Source: Cherax quadricarinatus
Lineage: Eukaryota; Arthropoda; Malacostraca; Decapoda; Parastacidae
Reading direction: 5' to 3'
NCBI RefSeq assembly: GCF_038502225.1
Contig: NC_091355.1
Coordinates: 18,778,696-18,842,695 of the forward strand
DNA: 64,000 bases
The position numbers and the translations under genes were made by a program. Below the pieces are notes generated by a model that saw only the letters and a list, made by a program, of their open reading frames with translations, was not told the DNA's origin and ran no database searches. Each line of letters opens with the position of its first letter. Positions within the stretch are counted from its first letter, which is position 1. Positions 30,721 through 42,199 of the stretch are shown here, piece by piece.

Positions 30721-31107
30721 AGTTTGTAGCAGACTCTTTGGTGACCAGTGTCCACATGATGACCAGTGTCCACATGACCAGTGTCCACATGACCATTGTC
30801 CACATGACCTGTGTCCACATGACCAGTGTCCCCATGACGACCAGTGTCCACATGACCAGTGTTCACATGGTGTCCAGTGTCCACATGACCAGTGTCCACA
30901 TAACGAGTATCCACATGACGATTGTCCACATAACCAGTGTCTACATGAGGACCAGTGTAAACATGACCAGTGTCCACATAATCATTGTGCACATGACCCG
31001 AGTCCACATGATCATTGTCCACATGACCAGTGTCCACATAACCATTGTCCATACGATGACCAGAGTCCACATGGTGACCAGTGTCCACATGATCAGTGTC
31101 CACATGG
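30721..31107 (+). repeat. 15/18-bp minisatellite, left block
   Basis: Units of 15 bp (GTCCACATGACCAGT) and 18 bp (GTCCACATGATGACCAGT), diverse at the left edge. The array continues at 31661 after a LINE-B insertion. Unit lengths divisible by three leave forward and reverse frames open. Confidence 0.92.
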
Positions 31108-31660
31108 TTACCTGGAGGTTATTCCGGGGATCAACGCCCCCGCGGCCCGGTCCATGACCAGGCCTCCCGATGGATCAGGGCCTGATCAACTAGGCTGTTA
31201 CTGCTGGCTGCACGCAGTCCGACGTACGAGCCACAGCCCGGCTGATCCGGCACCGACTTTAGGTATCTGTCCAGCTCTCTCTTGAAGGCAGCCAGGGGTT
31301 TATTGGCAATTCCCCTAATGCTTGATGGGAGGCTGTTGAACAGTTTTGGGCCCCGGACACTTATGGTGTTTTCTCTTAGTGTACCAATGGCGCCCCTACT
31401 TTTTATTGGCGGCATTTTGCATCGCCTGCCCAGTCTTTTACTTTCGTAGGGAGTGATTTCTGTGTGCAGATTTGGGACCATTCCTTCCAAGATTTTCCAA
31501 GTGTAGATTATGATATATCTCTCCCTCCTGCGTTCCAACGAGTACAAGTCAAGTGCTTCCAAGCGTTCCCAGTAGTTAAGGTGCTTGACAGAACTTATAC
31601 GGGCAGTAAAGGATCTCTGTACACTCTCTAGATCTGCGATTTCACCTGCTTTGTATGGAG
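31108..31660 (-). mobile_element. LINE-B 3' fragment inserted in the minisatellite
   Basis: A 553-bp, 5'-truncated minus-strand LINE-B (subtype 1). Sense translation gives KAGEIADLESVQRSFTARIS, LYSLERRRERY, WKILEGMVPNLHTE, RGPKLFNSLPSSIR, PGCGSYVGLRAASSNSLV. It is uninterrupted by stops, unlike the 811 and 6971 copies, so it may be younger. Both sides are array units; the break lies inside a GTCCACATGGTGACCAGT unit. Confidence 0.88.
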
Positions 31661-34600
31661 TGACCAGTGTCCACATGATCAGTGTCCACATGATGACCAG
31701 TGTCCACATGATCAGTGTCCACATGATGACCAGTGTCCACATGATCAGTGTCCACATGATGACCAGTGTCCACAACCAGTGTCCATATGATGACCAGTGT
31801 CCTCATGATGATCAGTGTCCACATGGTGACCAGTGTTCACTTGGTGACCAGTGTCCACATGGTGACCAGCGTCCACATGACCAGTGTCCACATGGTTGCC
31901 AGTATCAACATGACCAGTGTCCACATGACCAGTGTCCACATGACCATTGTTCACATGATGACCGTTGTCCACATGGTGACCAGTGTCCACATGATCAGTG
32001 CCCACATGGTGACCAGTGTCCATATGACCAGTGACCATATGACCGGTGTCCACATGATGACCAGTGGCCACATGGTGACCAGTGTCCACATGATGACCAG
32101 TGTCCACATGACTAGTGTCCACATGATGACTAATATCCACACGATGACCAGTGACCACATACTGACCAGTGTCCACATACTGACCAGTGTCCACATGGTG
32201 ATCAGAGTCCACACGATGACCAGTGTCCTAATGATCAGTGTCCTTATGATGACCAGTGTCCACATGGTGACCACTGTCCACATGATGACCAGTGTCCTTA
32301 TGATGACCAGTGTCCACATGATGCTAGTGTCCACATGATGACTAATGTCCACATGATGACCAGTGACCACATACTGACCAGTATCCACATACTGACCAGT
32401 GCCCGCATGACCAGTGTCCACATCCTGACCAATGTCCACATAATGACCAGTATCCACATACTGACCAGTGTCCACATACTAACCAGTGTCCACATACTGA
32501 CCAGTGTCCACATGGTGACCAGTGTCTACATGGTGACCAGTGTCCACATACTAACCAGTGTGCACATACTAACCAGTGTCCTCATGGTGACCAGTGTCCA
32601 CATACTGACCAGTGTCCACATGGGGACCAGTGTCCACATGGGGACCAGTGTCCACATGGTGACCAGGGTCCACATGCTGACCAGTGTCCACATACTGACC
32701 AGTGTCCACATGACTAGTGTCCACATGACCAGTGTCCACATGACCAGTGTCCACATGACCATTGTTCACATGATGATCATTGTCCACATGGTGACCAGTG
32801 TCCACATGATCAGTGCCCACATGGTGACCAGTGTCCATATGACCAGTGTCCACATGATGACCAGTGGCCACATGGTGACCAGTGTCCACATGATGACTAG
32901 TGTCCACATGATGACCAGTGACCACATACTGACCAGTGTCCACATACTGACCAGTGTCCACATGGTGACCAGTGTTCACATACTAACCAGTGTCCACATG
33001 GGGACCAGTGTCCTCATGGTGACCAGTGTCCACATGGTGACCAGTGTCCACATACTGACCAGTGTCCACATGGGGACCAGTGTCCACATGGGGACCAGTG
33101 ACCACATGGTGACCAGTGTCCACATGGTGACCAGTGTCCACATACTGACCAGTGTCCACATACTGACCAGTGTCCACATACTGACCAGTGTCCACATACT
33201 GACCAGTGTCCACATGACCAGTATACACATACTGACCAGTGTCCACATACTGACCAGTGTCCACATACTGACCAGTGTCCACATGACCAGTATCCACATA
33301 CTGACCAGTATCCACATACTGACCAGTGTCCACATACTGACCAGTATCCACATACTGATCAGTGTCCACATACTGACCACTGTCCACATACTGACCAGTA
33401 TCCACATACTGACCAGTATCCACATACTGACCAGTGTCCACATACTGACCAGTATCCACATACTGACCAGTGTCCACATACTGACCAGTATCCACATACT
33501 GACCAGTATCCACATACTGACCAGTGTCCACATACTGACCAGTATCCACATACTGACCAGTGTCCACATACTGACCAGTGTCCACATACTGACCAGTATC
33601 CACATACTGACCAGTGTCCACATACTGACCAGTATCCACATACTGACCAGTGTCCACATACTGACCAGTGTCCACATACTGACCAGTATCCACATACTGA
33701 CCAGTATCCACATACTGACCAGTGTCCACATACTGACCAGTGTATCCACATACTGACCAGTGTCCACATACTGACCAGTGTCCACATGGGGACCAGTGTC
33801 CACATACTGACCAGTATCCACATACTGACCAGTGTCCACATACTGACCAGTATCCACATACTGACCAGTGTCCACATACTGACCAGTATCCACATACTGA
33901 CCAGTGTCCACATACTGACCAGTATCCACATACTGACCAGTGTCCACATACTGACCAGTATCCACAGAGTGTCCACATACTGACCACTGTCCACATACTG
34001 ACCAGTATCCACATACTGACCAGTATCCACATACTGACCAGTGTCCACATACTGACCAGTATCCACATACTGACCAGTGTCCACATACTGACCAGTATCC
34101 ACATACTGACCAGTGTCCACATACTGACCAGTATCCACATACTGACCAGTGTCCACATACTGATCAGTATCCACATACTGACCAGTGTCCACATACTGAC
34201 CAGTATCCACATACTGACCAGTGTCCACATACTGACCAGTGTCCACATACTGACCAGTGTCCACATACTGACCAGTGTCCACATACTGACCAGTGTCCAC
34301 ATACTGACCAGTGTCCACATACTGACCAGTGTCCACATACTGACCAGTGTCCACATACTGACCAGTGTCCACATACTGACCAGTGTCCACATACTGACCA
34401 GTGTCCACATACTGACCAGTATCCACATACTGACCAGTGTCCACATACTGACCAGTGTCCACATACTGACCAGTGTCCACATACTGACCAGTGTCCACAT
34501 ACTGACCAGTATCCACATACTGACCAGTGTCCACATACTGACCAGTATCCACATACTGACCAGTGTCCACATACTGACCAGTGTCCACATACTGACCAGT

Positions 34601-34915
34601 GTCCACATACTGACCAGTGTCCACATACTGACCAGTATCCACATACTGACCAGTGTCCACATACTGACCAGTATCCACATACTGACCAGTGTCCACATAC
34701 TGACCAGTGTCCACATACTGACCAGTGTCCACATACTGACCAGTATCCACATACTGACCAGTGTCCACATACTGACCAGTATCCACATACTGACCAGTGT
34801 CCACATACTGACCAGTGTCCACATACTGACCAGTATCCACATACTGACCAGTATCCACATACTGACCAGTGTCCACATACTGACCAGTATCCACATACTG
34901 ACCAGTGTCCACATA
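31661..34915 (+). repeat. 15/18-bp minisatellite, main block
   Basis: About 3.2 kb. The left part (31661-33150) mixes several 15-18 bp variants (CATGATGACC, CATGGTGACC, CATACTGACC); the right part (33150-34915) is almost only the 18-bp GT(G/A)TCCACATACTGACCA unit, with GTG and GTA types alternating in blocks. A shared order of variants at 31944-32115 and 32759-32910 shows a larger duplication. ORFs of up to 645 codons on either strand (repeating HILTSV, VDTGQY or WTLVSM) are artefacts of the 18-bp period. Confidence 0.95.
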
Positions 34916-35179
34916 ACCACAGAACACCAATACGTTAGTTACTGTTTACGTTACTTCTCTCCGAGTGTTCTATCACTGTCCATCTGATAGTCCATTACCT
35001 TGCTTTACTGTGCCTTCAGTACTTTTTCTTTTTATAAATACTATACAGGAATTATATCCGCTTTCTTTCAGATCTCTGGCAAGTGTCCTGTATACATTAA
35101 CTTTTAGATCGTAGCAAGTGGTTCAGATAGTGTTGTGCTTTTGCGCTCATTAACAAAATTCTTGGTAATACCTTGACAG

Positions 35180-35180
<1 letters not shown>
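34916..35180. other. Spacer without a supported gene
   Basis: Mixed sequence, nothing recognised. Confidence 0.4.

Positions 35181-35265
<85 letters not shown>
35181..35265 (+). repeat. (TG)n microsatellite, tail of minus-strand LINE-C
   Basis: About 41 TG units abutting the LINE-C 3' end at 35266. Confidence 0.92.
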
Positions 35266-35267
<2 letters not shown>

Positions 35268-35553
35268 ACCCACGTATATGTGGTTACAGGGGTCGATTCA
35301 CAGCTTCTAGGTCAGCCTTTTCGCTGGTCGCTACTAGGTCCACTGTCTCCTTGCTCCAAGAACTCTATCGTACCTTTTCTTATAGCTTTGTGTGGATACT
35401 GCCTCCACTACTTCACTCTTGAGATTGTTCCACTTCCTGACAAATCTATGACTGACGAAATATTTCCTAACATCCCTATGATTAATCTAAGTTTTCAACT
35501 TCAAGTTGTGACCCCTTGTTGCTGTGTCCCATCTCTGAAACATGTTGGTCCTA

Positions 35554-35556
<3 letters not shown>
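35266..35556 (-). mobile_element. LINE-C 3' fragment
   Basis: About 290 bp. Begins TACACCCACGTATATGTGGT and GGGGTCGATTCACAGCTTC, matching the 3' end at 18365-18450, then the sense-strand FRDGTQ/TATRGHNLKLKT region. A second TG tract at 35557 replaces the upstream part. Confidence 0.82.

Positions 35557-35623
<67 letters not shown>
35557..35623 (+). repeat. (TG)n then (GA)n microsatellite
   Basis: About 27 TG units to 35610 followed by 6-7 GA units. It sits at the truncated 5' side of the LINE-C fragment. Confidence 0.9.

Positions 35624-36264
<641 letters not shown>

Positions 36265-36342
<78 letters not shown>
36265..36342 (+). repeat. (AT)n then (GT)n microsatellite
   Basis: AT units to 36304, GT units to 36342. 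It separates two RTE fragments. Confidence 0.92.
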
Positions 36343-36345
<3 letters not shown>

Positions 36346-36516
36346 ACAGCCACCGAGGCAGGGTGGCCCTAAAAGAAAAAGGAAAGTTTCTCATTATATC
36401 TTTCGTAATGAATACAGGAGAAGGGGTCACTAGCCCCTTGCCCCGGAATTTTAGTCGCGTTTTGCGACACGCATGGCTTACGGAGGAAGAATTCTGTTTC
36501 ACTTCTCCGTGGAGAA

Positions 36517-36520
<4 letters not shown>
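36343..36520 (-). mobile_element. RTE 5' UTR fragment
   Basis: On the minus strand it matches 55530-55625: CTTCCTCCGTAAGCCATGCG, GCGACTAAAAT and ACCCCTTCTCCTGTAT. The left 40 bp also contains a GGCAGGGTGGCCC word like the RTE 3' end, so it may be a rearranged copy. Confidence 0.8.

Positions 36521-36611
<91 letters not shown>
36521..36611 (+). repeat. (AT)n microsatellite
   Basis: About 45 AT units. Confidence 0.92.
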
Positions 36612-36615
<4 letters not shown>

Positions 36616-36646
36616 AATAAGACCACAGTAAACAGGTGATTTCAGA

Positions 36647-36782
36647 ATATGCAAAACAACCACTGTGAAAGAATATAGAAATTCCAAGCGCTTTCGTGAC
36701 TTCACATTATCAAGGAACAAATGATAATGTGAATAGTCACGAAAGCGCTTGGAATTTCTATATTCTTTCACAGTGGTTGTTT

Positions 36783-36789
<7 letters not shown>
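36647..36789. mobile_element. Penelope-type foldback, terminus T5
   Basis: A near-perfect inverted repeat of 143 bp: ATATGCAAAACAACCACTGT ... and its complement. Each arm contains TTGATAATGTGAAGTCAC (left arm, read in reverse) or TGATAATGTGAATAGTCAC (right), then GAAAGCGCTTGGAATTTC. The short stem GTGA-AG-TCAC plus GAAA has the same layout as the other termini, with GAAAG instead of GAAAC. The right arm runs into the AT tract. Confidence 0.75.

Positions 36790-36878
<89 letters not shown>
36786..36878 (+). repeat. (AT)n microsatellite
   Basis: About 46 AT units next to the T5 foldback. Confidence 0.92.
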
Positions 36879-36879
<1 letters not shown>

Positions 36880-36965
36880 CGTAATATGGTACAGAAGATT
36901 TAAGAGATACATTGCTGATATAAAGGTGGCATATACGGTACATGTTGTTACGTGTGTATCACCGA

Positions 36966-37367
36966 TTATAAGGCGAAAATCTCATCCAGCTCCTCAGAGC
37001 TGGGGCGTGTGCCCAAAATGCAGCATGCATTACCCCTTTGAACAGCCGCGCTGAGCCGCTGGAACAGAAAACTAGCTGCCCTGGGATCCCTAGTTACCCT
37101 GATGAGTCTTTTTCCCAGCTCCTTAAGGAAATTAGATGCACTCTTTCCCCATGAGCCAAGGGTCTCTGAGCCTATGGGAACAAACATATAATGATGGGCA
37201 AGTTCTCCATATTTTCTAGACTTTTGGGACTCCCTAAAGCTGGCAGCTGCCCCTCCTTCCTCCCTGGTGTATTGGAGATAGGTATCAGCCAAGGTAGATG
37301 CACATGTATAGTCCCACACCACCTGCTTCCCATCTATCCCATGTTCCGAATATGTAAAACTGGTCAA
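36966..37367 (-). pseudogene. Retroelement-associated C-terminal domain fragment
   Basis: A 133-codon open stretch ending in a stop at 36966-36968. It has VVWDYTCASTLADTYL, ESQKSRKYGELAHHYMFVPI, ETLGSWGKSASNFLKELG, RVTRDPRAASFLFQRLS and AAVQRGNACCILGT. I recall this pattern as a C-terminal region attached to reverse-transcriptase proteins that are frequent in invertebrate genomes, but I cannot name the element or activity with certainty. Upstream of 37367 the sequence is AT-rich and non-coding, so this is a 5'-truncated copy. The absence of stops suggests it is young or constrained. Confidence 0.55.
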
Positions 37368-37379
37368 TTAGCAAGAACT

Positions 37380-37760
37380 CATTTAAAATTAAGTCCTTTC
37401 TGAAATTTTCTTTTATACGTTTAAAGATATATTTTTTCATTAATGTTGATGTAAAAATTTTTAATTTTGCACCAAATGAATCTTAGAAAACTTACCTAAC
37501 CTTTTTATAACAAGAACAATTTATTTTAGCCTAACCCAACTAAATATATTTTAGATTTGCTTACAGTAATTTAATATTAAACAAAGACAGTGAAATACAT
37601 TTTTTTCGTTAGGTTCAGAATGATTTTGGCGAAATTATTGCATACTCAAATTTTCACTTGTCCTATATGGCATGATGAGCGTTGCTATTTATGCCAAGAT
37701 CGCAAGTTCTGCCTATTCGGCACGACATATATATATTATATATTGCCACTCTCCGTGGAT
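37380..37760 (-). repeat. Probable dispersed AT-rich repeat
   Basis: On the minus strand it reads GTGCCGAATAGGCAGAACTT, GCGATCTTGGCATAAATAGC, GCCATATAGGACAAGTGAAA, AACCTAACGAAAAAAATGTA and ends A/T-rich near 37400. There is no ORF. I recognise it by memory as a high-copy decapod repeat; only one copy is in this window, so repetitiveness cannot be shown here. Confidence 0.4.
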
Positions 37761-37847
37761 CGGACCCCCGATATTTAAGCACGCATCCCGAAAAGTCTTT
37801 CAAAATTCCAAGATGCTTATGTCCACTGGGCCATCAATGCTTCTGAC

Positions 37848-38051
37848 ATCAGGTGTCCAGTACCCCTGGACATGTCACTCTTGATGTGAGCACATACGTG
37901 GGCATGGAAACTACAGAACTAATTTCATTCTCCTCCTGTTTGGAATACCAGTCTACACGAGCAATACAAACATTAATGCATCCACTAGCTTCCTTGGCCA
38001 CGTACGTGCTCGTATTAAGGGTGACATGTCCAGTGGTACCGGGCACCTGAT
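37848..38051. repeat. Imperfect inverted repeat, 55-bp arms
   Basis: Arms 37848-37902 and 37997-38051 (CATCAGGTGTCCAGTACCCC and its complement-like partner) agree at roughly 85% of positions around a 94-bp loop. It could be a foldback element or an inverted duplication. No coding evidence. Confidence 0.7.
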
Positions 38052-38289
38052 GTCTGAAGCTCTGATGGCCAAGTAGACTAAGGCGTCTCGGAATTTTGGC
38101 TGGCTTCTTGAGAGGAGTCGATCCATGGTTAGTGGCAGCATTATTTGCCTGAAACCACTCCTTTGTGGATGTATTAATATGTGTAATGCTCGTGAAGACT
38201 GAAATGGAAGGAAAATGAAATGGAAGTAGAAAATCATTCTTATAATGATTGTTTTCTGTTTTAATAAACAATTAATGCTTACACTCTCT
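38052..38289. other. Spacer without a supported gene
   Basis: Nothing recognised. Confidence 0.35.
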
Positions 38290-38410
38290 GGTGACTACTA
38301 GTGAGTCAGTGACCTGTGGCAGTGTTTGGGACACGGTGGGAAGGTCGCTACTGACCATCCTGTAAGAGTGTCTGGGACAGAGGGTAAAGAGCACTACTCT
38401 CTGCTGATCC
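38290..38410 (+). repeat. Diverged 46-bp minisatellite units
   Basis: Two or three diverged units (CCTGTGGCAGTGTTTGGGAC, AAGGTCGCTACTGACCATCC, GTGTCTGGGAC) like the array at 41590-41945 on the far side of the old LINE-B copy. Confidence 0.65.
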
Positions 38411-38553
38411 ACCTTCAGACCTGTTGACAGACTCCTTTACAGATTCTACCAGTGACTGTATTACAGATTTGGTAGCACAAGAGCCAGTTACGAAGATTGT
38501 AAATGAAATGGTTCTCATCAGACACACAATAAAACAAGGACCTTAAAAAACAA

Positions 38554-38748
38554 ATGTGTCGGCATTATGCTCAGGGAATTTACATTTATGAACCCATTGG
38601 AAACAGAAGTGGCCTTCCTAGGATATGCCGTTCTCTCTTGAACAAAGGAGTGTATCATTTCAAGACCTGCACATACTTCTACCCTAAACTGTGCAATGAC
38701 TCAAGAAATGACAGTGCAGTGGTGCAAACTGTCCAGAAGTTCGTGTGA
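38554..38748 (+). pseudogene. LINE-B ORF1 remnant with degenerate Cys/His knuckles
   Basis: MCRHYAQGIYIYEPIGNRSG is followed by ICRSLLNKGVYHFKTCTYFY and PKLCNDS. The spacing of CRHY, C.SLLNKG, TC..F.PKLC resembles zinc-knuckle ORF1 proteins of some LINEs in which several of the Tyr positions would be Cys or His. Several metal ligands seem lost. Assignment is by pattern and position upstream of the endonuclease. Confidence 0.5.
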
Positions 38749-39019
38749 AGGCAACAAGGAGTTATAGCAACACGATGTATAATTGAACACAGAAATTATA
38801 ACTATAAATGCAACAATAATTTTAGTGACAGGAAACGACAAAGAATGGAAAGAAATGTTAAGGATATATCACCACCTTGGAACCATCTTGGGCTGGAAAC
38901 AAAGCCACTGACATTAAATACAATAACAAAAAAGCCATCCTGGTAAGCTACAAGCAACATATCAGTTTTTTCCCAAATATTCAGTGTTTTAAATAAGGAT
39001 AACAATAGCGGTCTCCTCA

Positions 39020-39640
39020 TTGAGTCGAATGCTCTGTTTGCTGCCTTTATGGAGACCCACGTGGAATGTTACTGACAACAAAATATGGATTCCAGGGTTC
39101 ATTCTACTTAGACGTGACCGGAAAAACAGGCTTGGTCCATATGTTAATTACGGAATTGCTCATATGCACGAAGTTGCTTGATACCATGAACGAATGCTGT
39201 AGTCAAAGCTCTGGTGGTTAAAGTTGAAAATCTAAATCTACTCTTTATAATTTTGTATAAACAACCAGATGCAACTTCCCAGCAGTTCAAAGACCAATTC
39301 TTGAAAACTAAGCACTGCCTTGAAGACCTATCAGACCGAGCCCCAGATGTACCATTGATTGGAGACTTCATTTTAAGACACCTAAAATGGGAGAGTTCCC
39401 CAAAGACTGGAACAGTGGAATGAATCCTAGGATCTAGTTTGGATGAACAATCTCATAAAATGAACCAGTAAGACAGCGACAAATTCGCCTTATGCCAGCG
39501 AACAGCAGAACCGATTAGACTGGAAACTACATTAGATTTTATGTTCACTTATACTGAAGACCTGATTTGGAACATAATAGTTTCGAAGAAAATAAACTCA
39601 GACAAAACTTAATATAATTTCAGATATGCATACCCATTGG
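39020..39640 (+). pseudogene. LINE-B endonuclease remnant
   Basis: The segment reads FAAFMETHVEC (ALTETH-like Glu box, about 39040), then VNYGIAHMHEV, LLFIILYKQPDA (YRPP-like) and PLIGDFILRHLKWE (GDFN-like, about 39352-39393). Order and spacing match an apurinic-type LINE endonuclease. Stops interrupt it at several points. Confidence 0.6.
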
Positions 39641-40599
39641 TCATAAGCAGCAAGACACACTGAAATGTAAGGGAATTTTCAACATACTTAATGATAATAA
39701 TAAAGGCATCAACTGGGAGCCAATAAACCGTGAGTTACTGAAATTCTCTGGGAAGACAATATTACAAACTATTATCTAAACTAGTATATCGAGAGAATGA
39801 GCTCAATGGCACTAGAAATATGCTCCAGACACATACTGTTAAGAAGATGATGCAGGCTGGAAAGGGAGATGCGTGCTTTATATAGGCGAAGACGATTAAT
39901 AACAGAATATCGAAGCTCATCAAAGGTAGTTGACTGAGTAACGCAAAGTAACAATGGCTAGAAAACTAGAAAACATTGAGCTCAAACTGAATACGTACAA
40001 GTCAAAACTAACTTTTTCAATTGACCCTTTTATTAAAAGAGATGGACACACACTGACGACAACAAAGGAACAGATGAAATACATACTGAGACCCATTACG
40101 ACTCAGTCTTCAATGAGCCACTAATCGGTCTAAAGATTAACGACCCAAATGAGTTCTTCACGAATAAGGCATAATGCTGCAGACACCTCCCTAGTCTCTG
40201 ATATAACTGTAATTCCACTTGACTTCGAGGAAGCCGTTGATTGCATGCCGATGCACTCCTCCCCAGTCCCAAAATCGTGGATCTCGATGTTCCTCAAGCA
40301 TTACAAGAAGGTCTTATAATGTCCCTTAAATATTTTATGGCCTGACAGTGGGGTCATCCCACAGTCATTAACAACTACTGATATAGCTCCTCTCCACACA
40401 GGTGATAGTAAAGCAATGGATAAAACTACGGCTCAGTAACTTTTACATCTCACATTACAAGATTTAAAAAAAAAAAAGAGAAGCAAGTATACCAGTCACG
40501 TACAACTGTAGTAGTTGCACAACTGAGGTAAACATGAACTGTAAACAAGCCTTTTCCTTTACCTTTAGCAATTGCTTAACCGCTGTGACATAGCCTTGG

Positions 40600-41220
40600 A
40601 TATAATAGAAGACAAGCAAAATACAGATGTAGTGCATGCTGACTTTGTAAAAGCCTTCGACAAATGCGACCATGGGGTAAATGAACACAAAAGAAATAAC
40701 TGGGGAGATGGGCAGATGGATATTTAATTTCCACACACACAGAAATCAGTGGCAGCTTCAGTAAAAAGTTCTGTCCCTGAAGACACAGTACTCGGCCCAC
40801 TCCTCTTCCTCATTCTCATTTCACAAATAGAGAGGGACATAAATCATAGCACACCTTTGCAGACGATACTAGAATTTGTGTGAAAGTGGTATCCATAGAA
40901 GACATACCGAGCCTCTTGAGTTAATACCAGTTAAGACTTCCACTGGACCACTTACAGGAATGTGATGTTTAATGTGGACAAATTTCAGTTACTGAGACAC
41001 GGAAGAATTGAGGAAATAAAAAAAAAATCGAAGTACAAGACAAACTTAAACTACTCAGTCGAACGTAAGTCAAATGTGAGAGAACTAGGGGTCATAACGT
41101 TAGTTGCAATGCTATTATTGCAACTGCATGGAAAACAGTTGATTGGGCAACTAGAACCTTCAGAACAAGATATGCCTAGCCGGTGACGATAGTCTTCAGG
41201 TCACTCGTACTCTCATGGTT
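40600..41220 (+). pseudogene. LINE-B reverse transcriptase remnant (old copy)
   Basis: VHADFVKAFDKCDHGV (motif A, about 40633-40680), a motif B-like SVPEDTVLGPLLFLILIS (about 40770-40827), remains of the catalytic box (about 40855) and FNVDKFQLLRHGRIEE (about 40964). Frames change repeatedly. Confidence 0.7.
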
Positions 41221-41589
41221 TGAATATTGATGTGTACTAACAGCTGCCTTCAAGGCAAGCTAAACTGCCGAGCTGGAAAATGTACAGAACATCTTCAGAG
41301 GTCATATTAGTAAAATCAAACGCCTAAATTACTAGGAGCGCGTGTAGTGCCTAGAACTGTACTCCTTAGAACGTAGACGACAGAGATACCAAACTTGAAC
41401 AACGTAATTACTACTTATAACAACAAGACGTTTTGCAGAGGGTGCAGTATACCATATCAACCGGGTTTTACATACGATGGACTGTGGGCGGTGGTCACCA
41501 ACAGCCTGATTGATCAAGCCAGCAACCGGGAGACCAGGTCTGGGACAGGGCCGCGGGGTTCCTTCGAAAGTGACTAAGTAGACTTCAGG

Positions 41590-41945
41590 TACACCACCCT
41601 GTGGTAGTGTCTGGGGCACTAAGGAAGGGTCGCTACTGGCCATCCTGTGGTAGTGTCTGTGGCACTAAGGGTCACTACTGACCACCCTGTGGTAGTGTCT
41701 GGGGCACTAAGGAAGGGTCACCACTGACCACCCTGTGGTAGTGTCTGGGGCACTAAGGAAGGGTCACCACTGACCACCCTGTGGTAGTGTCTGGAGCACC
41801 AAGGGTCACTACTGACCACCCTGTGGTAGTGTCCGTGATACTAGGGAAGGGTCACCACTGACCACCCTGTGGTAGTGTCTGGGACACTAAGGGTCACCTC
41901 TGACCACCCTGTGGTAGTGTCTGGGACACTAGGGAAGAGGAAGGA
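41590..41945 (+). repeat. 46-bp minisatellite
   Basis: Seven to eight units of 36-46 bp: CCACCCTGTGGTAGTGTCTG plus GGCACTAAG, sometimes GAAGGGTCACCACTGA. The shorter units lack GAAG or similar segments. Confidence 0.9.
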
Positions 41946-42010
41946 CGGTCACGGAAACGTTTTAAGCGAGCTGAGATGAAGATATGTGAGACACATGAGA
42001 ATGGATGGAT

Positions 42011-42012
42011 GG

Positions 42013-42063
<51 letters not shown>
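42011..42063 (+). repeat. (CT)n(CA)n microsatellite
   Basis: CT units then CA units to 42063, directly upstream of a LINE-C fragment. Confidence 0.9.
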
Positions 42064-42067
<4 letters not shown>

Positions 42068-42194
42068 GAAAGGATACGATAAATCTCAGAGGGAAAGAGT
42101 TAACCTAGTAGCGACCAGCAAAGAGGCGGAGCCAGGAGCTGCGAATCGACCCCTGCACTCGCAAATAGGTAAGTTCAAATAGGTGAGTGCACAC
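42064..42194 (+). mobile_element. LINE-C 3' end fragment
   Basis: About 130 bp: GATACGATAAATCTCAG, CTAGTAGCGACCAG, AAGAGGCGGAGCCAGGAGCT, TCGACCCCTGCA and AGGTGAGTGCACACAC. Confidence 0.85.
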
Positions 42195-42199
42195 ACTTA

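Larger units (their letters stand above)
38550..41585 (+). mobile_element. Old, near full-length LINE-B copy
   Basis: The longest LINE-B copy in the window, heavily decayed. An ORF1-like remnant (38554-38748) is followed by endonuclease remnants (39020-39640), reverse-transcriptase remnants (40130-41000) and the C-terminal tail (41060-41560), ending with AACAGCCTGATTGATCAAGC and GGGCCGCGGGG. Stops and frameshifts are everywhere. It is flanked on both sides by 46-bp minisatellite units. Confidence 0.72.

Noticed and set aside
31585..34987. ORFs of up to 645 codons with HILTSV, VDTGQY or WTLVSM repeats
   Set aside because: Artefact of 15- and 18-bp units divisible by three; open on both strands.
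37849..38271. Minus-strand ORF of 140 codons across the inverted repeat
   Set aside because: The two ends encode near mirror copies only because the arms are inverted repeats; no domain recognised.
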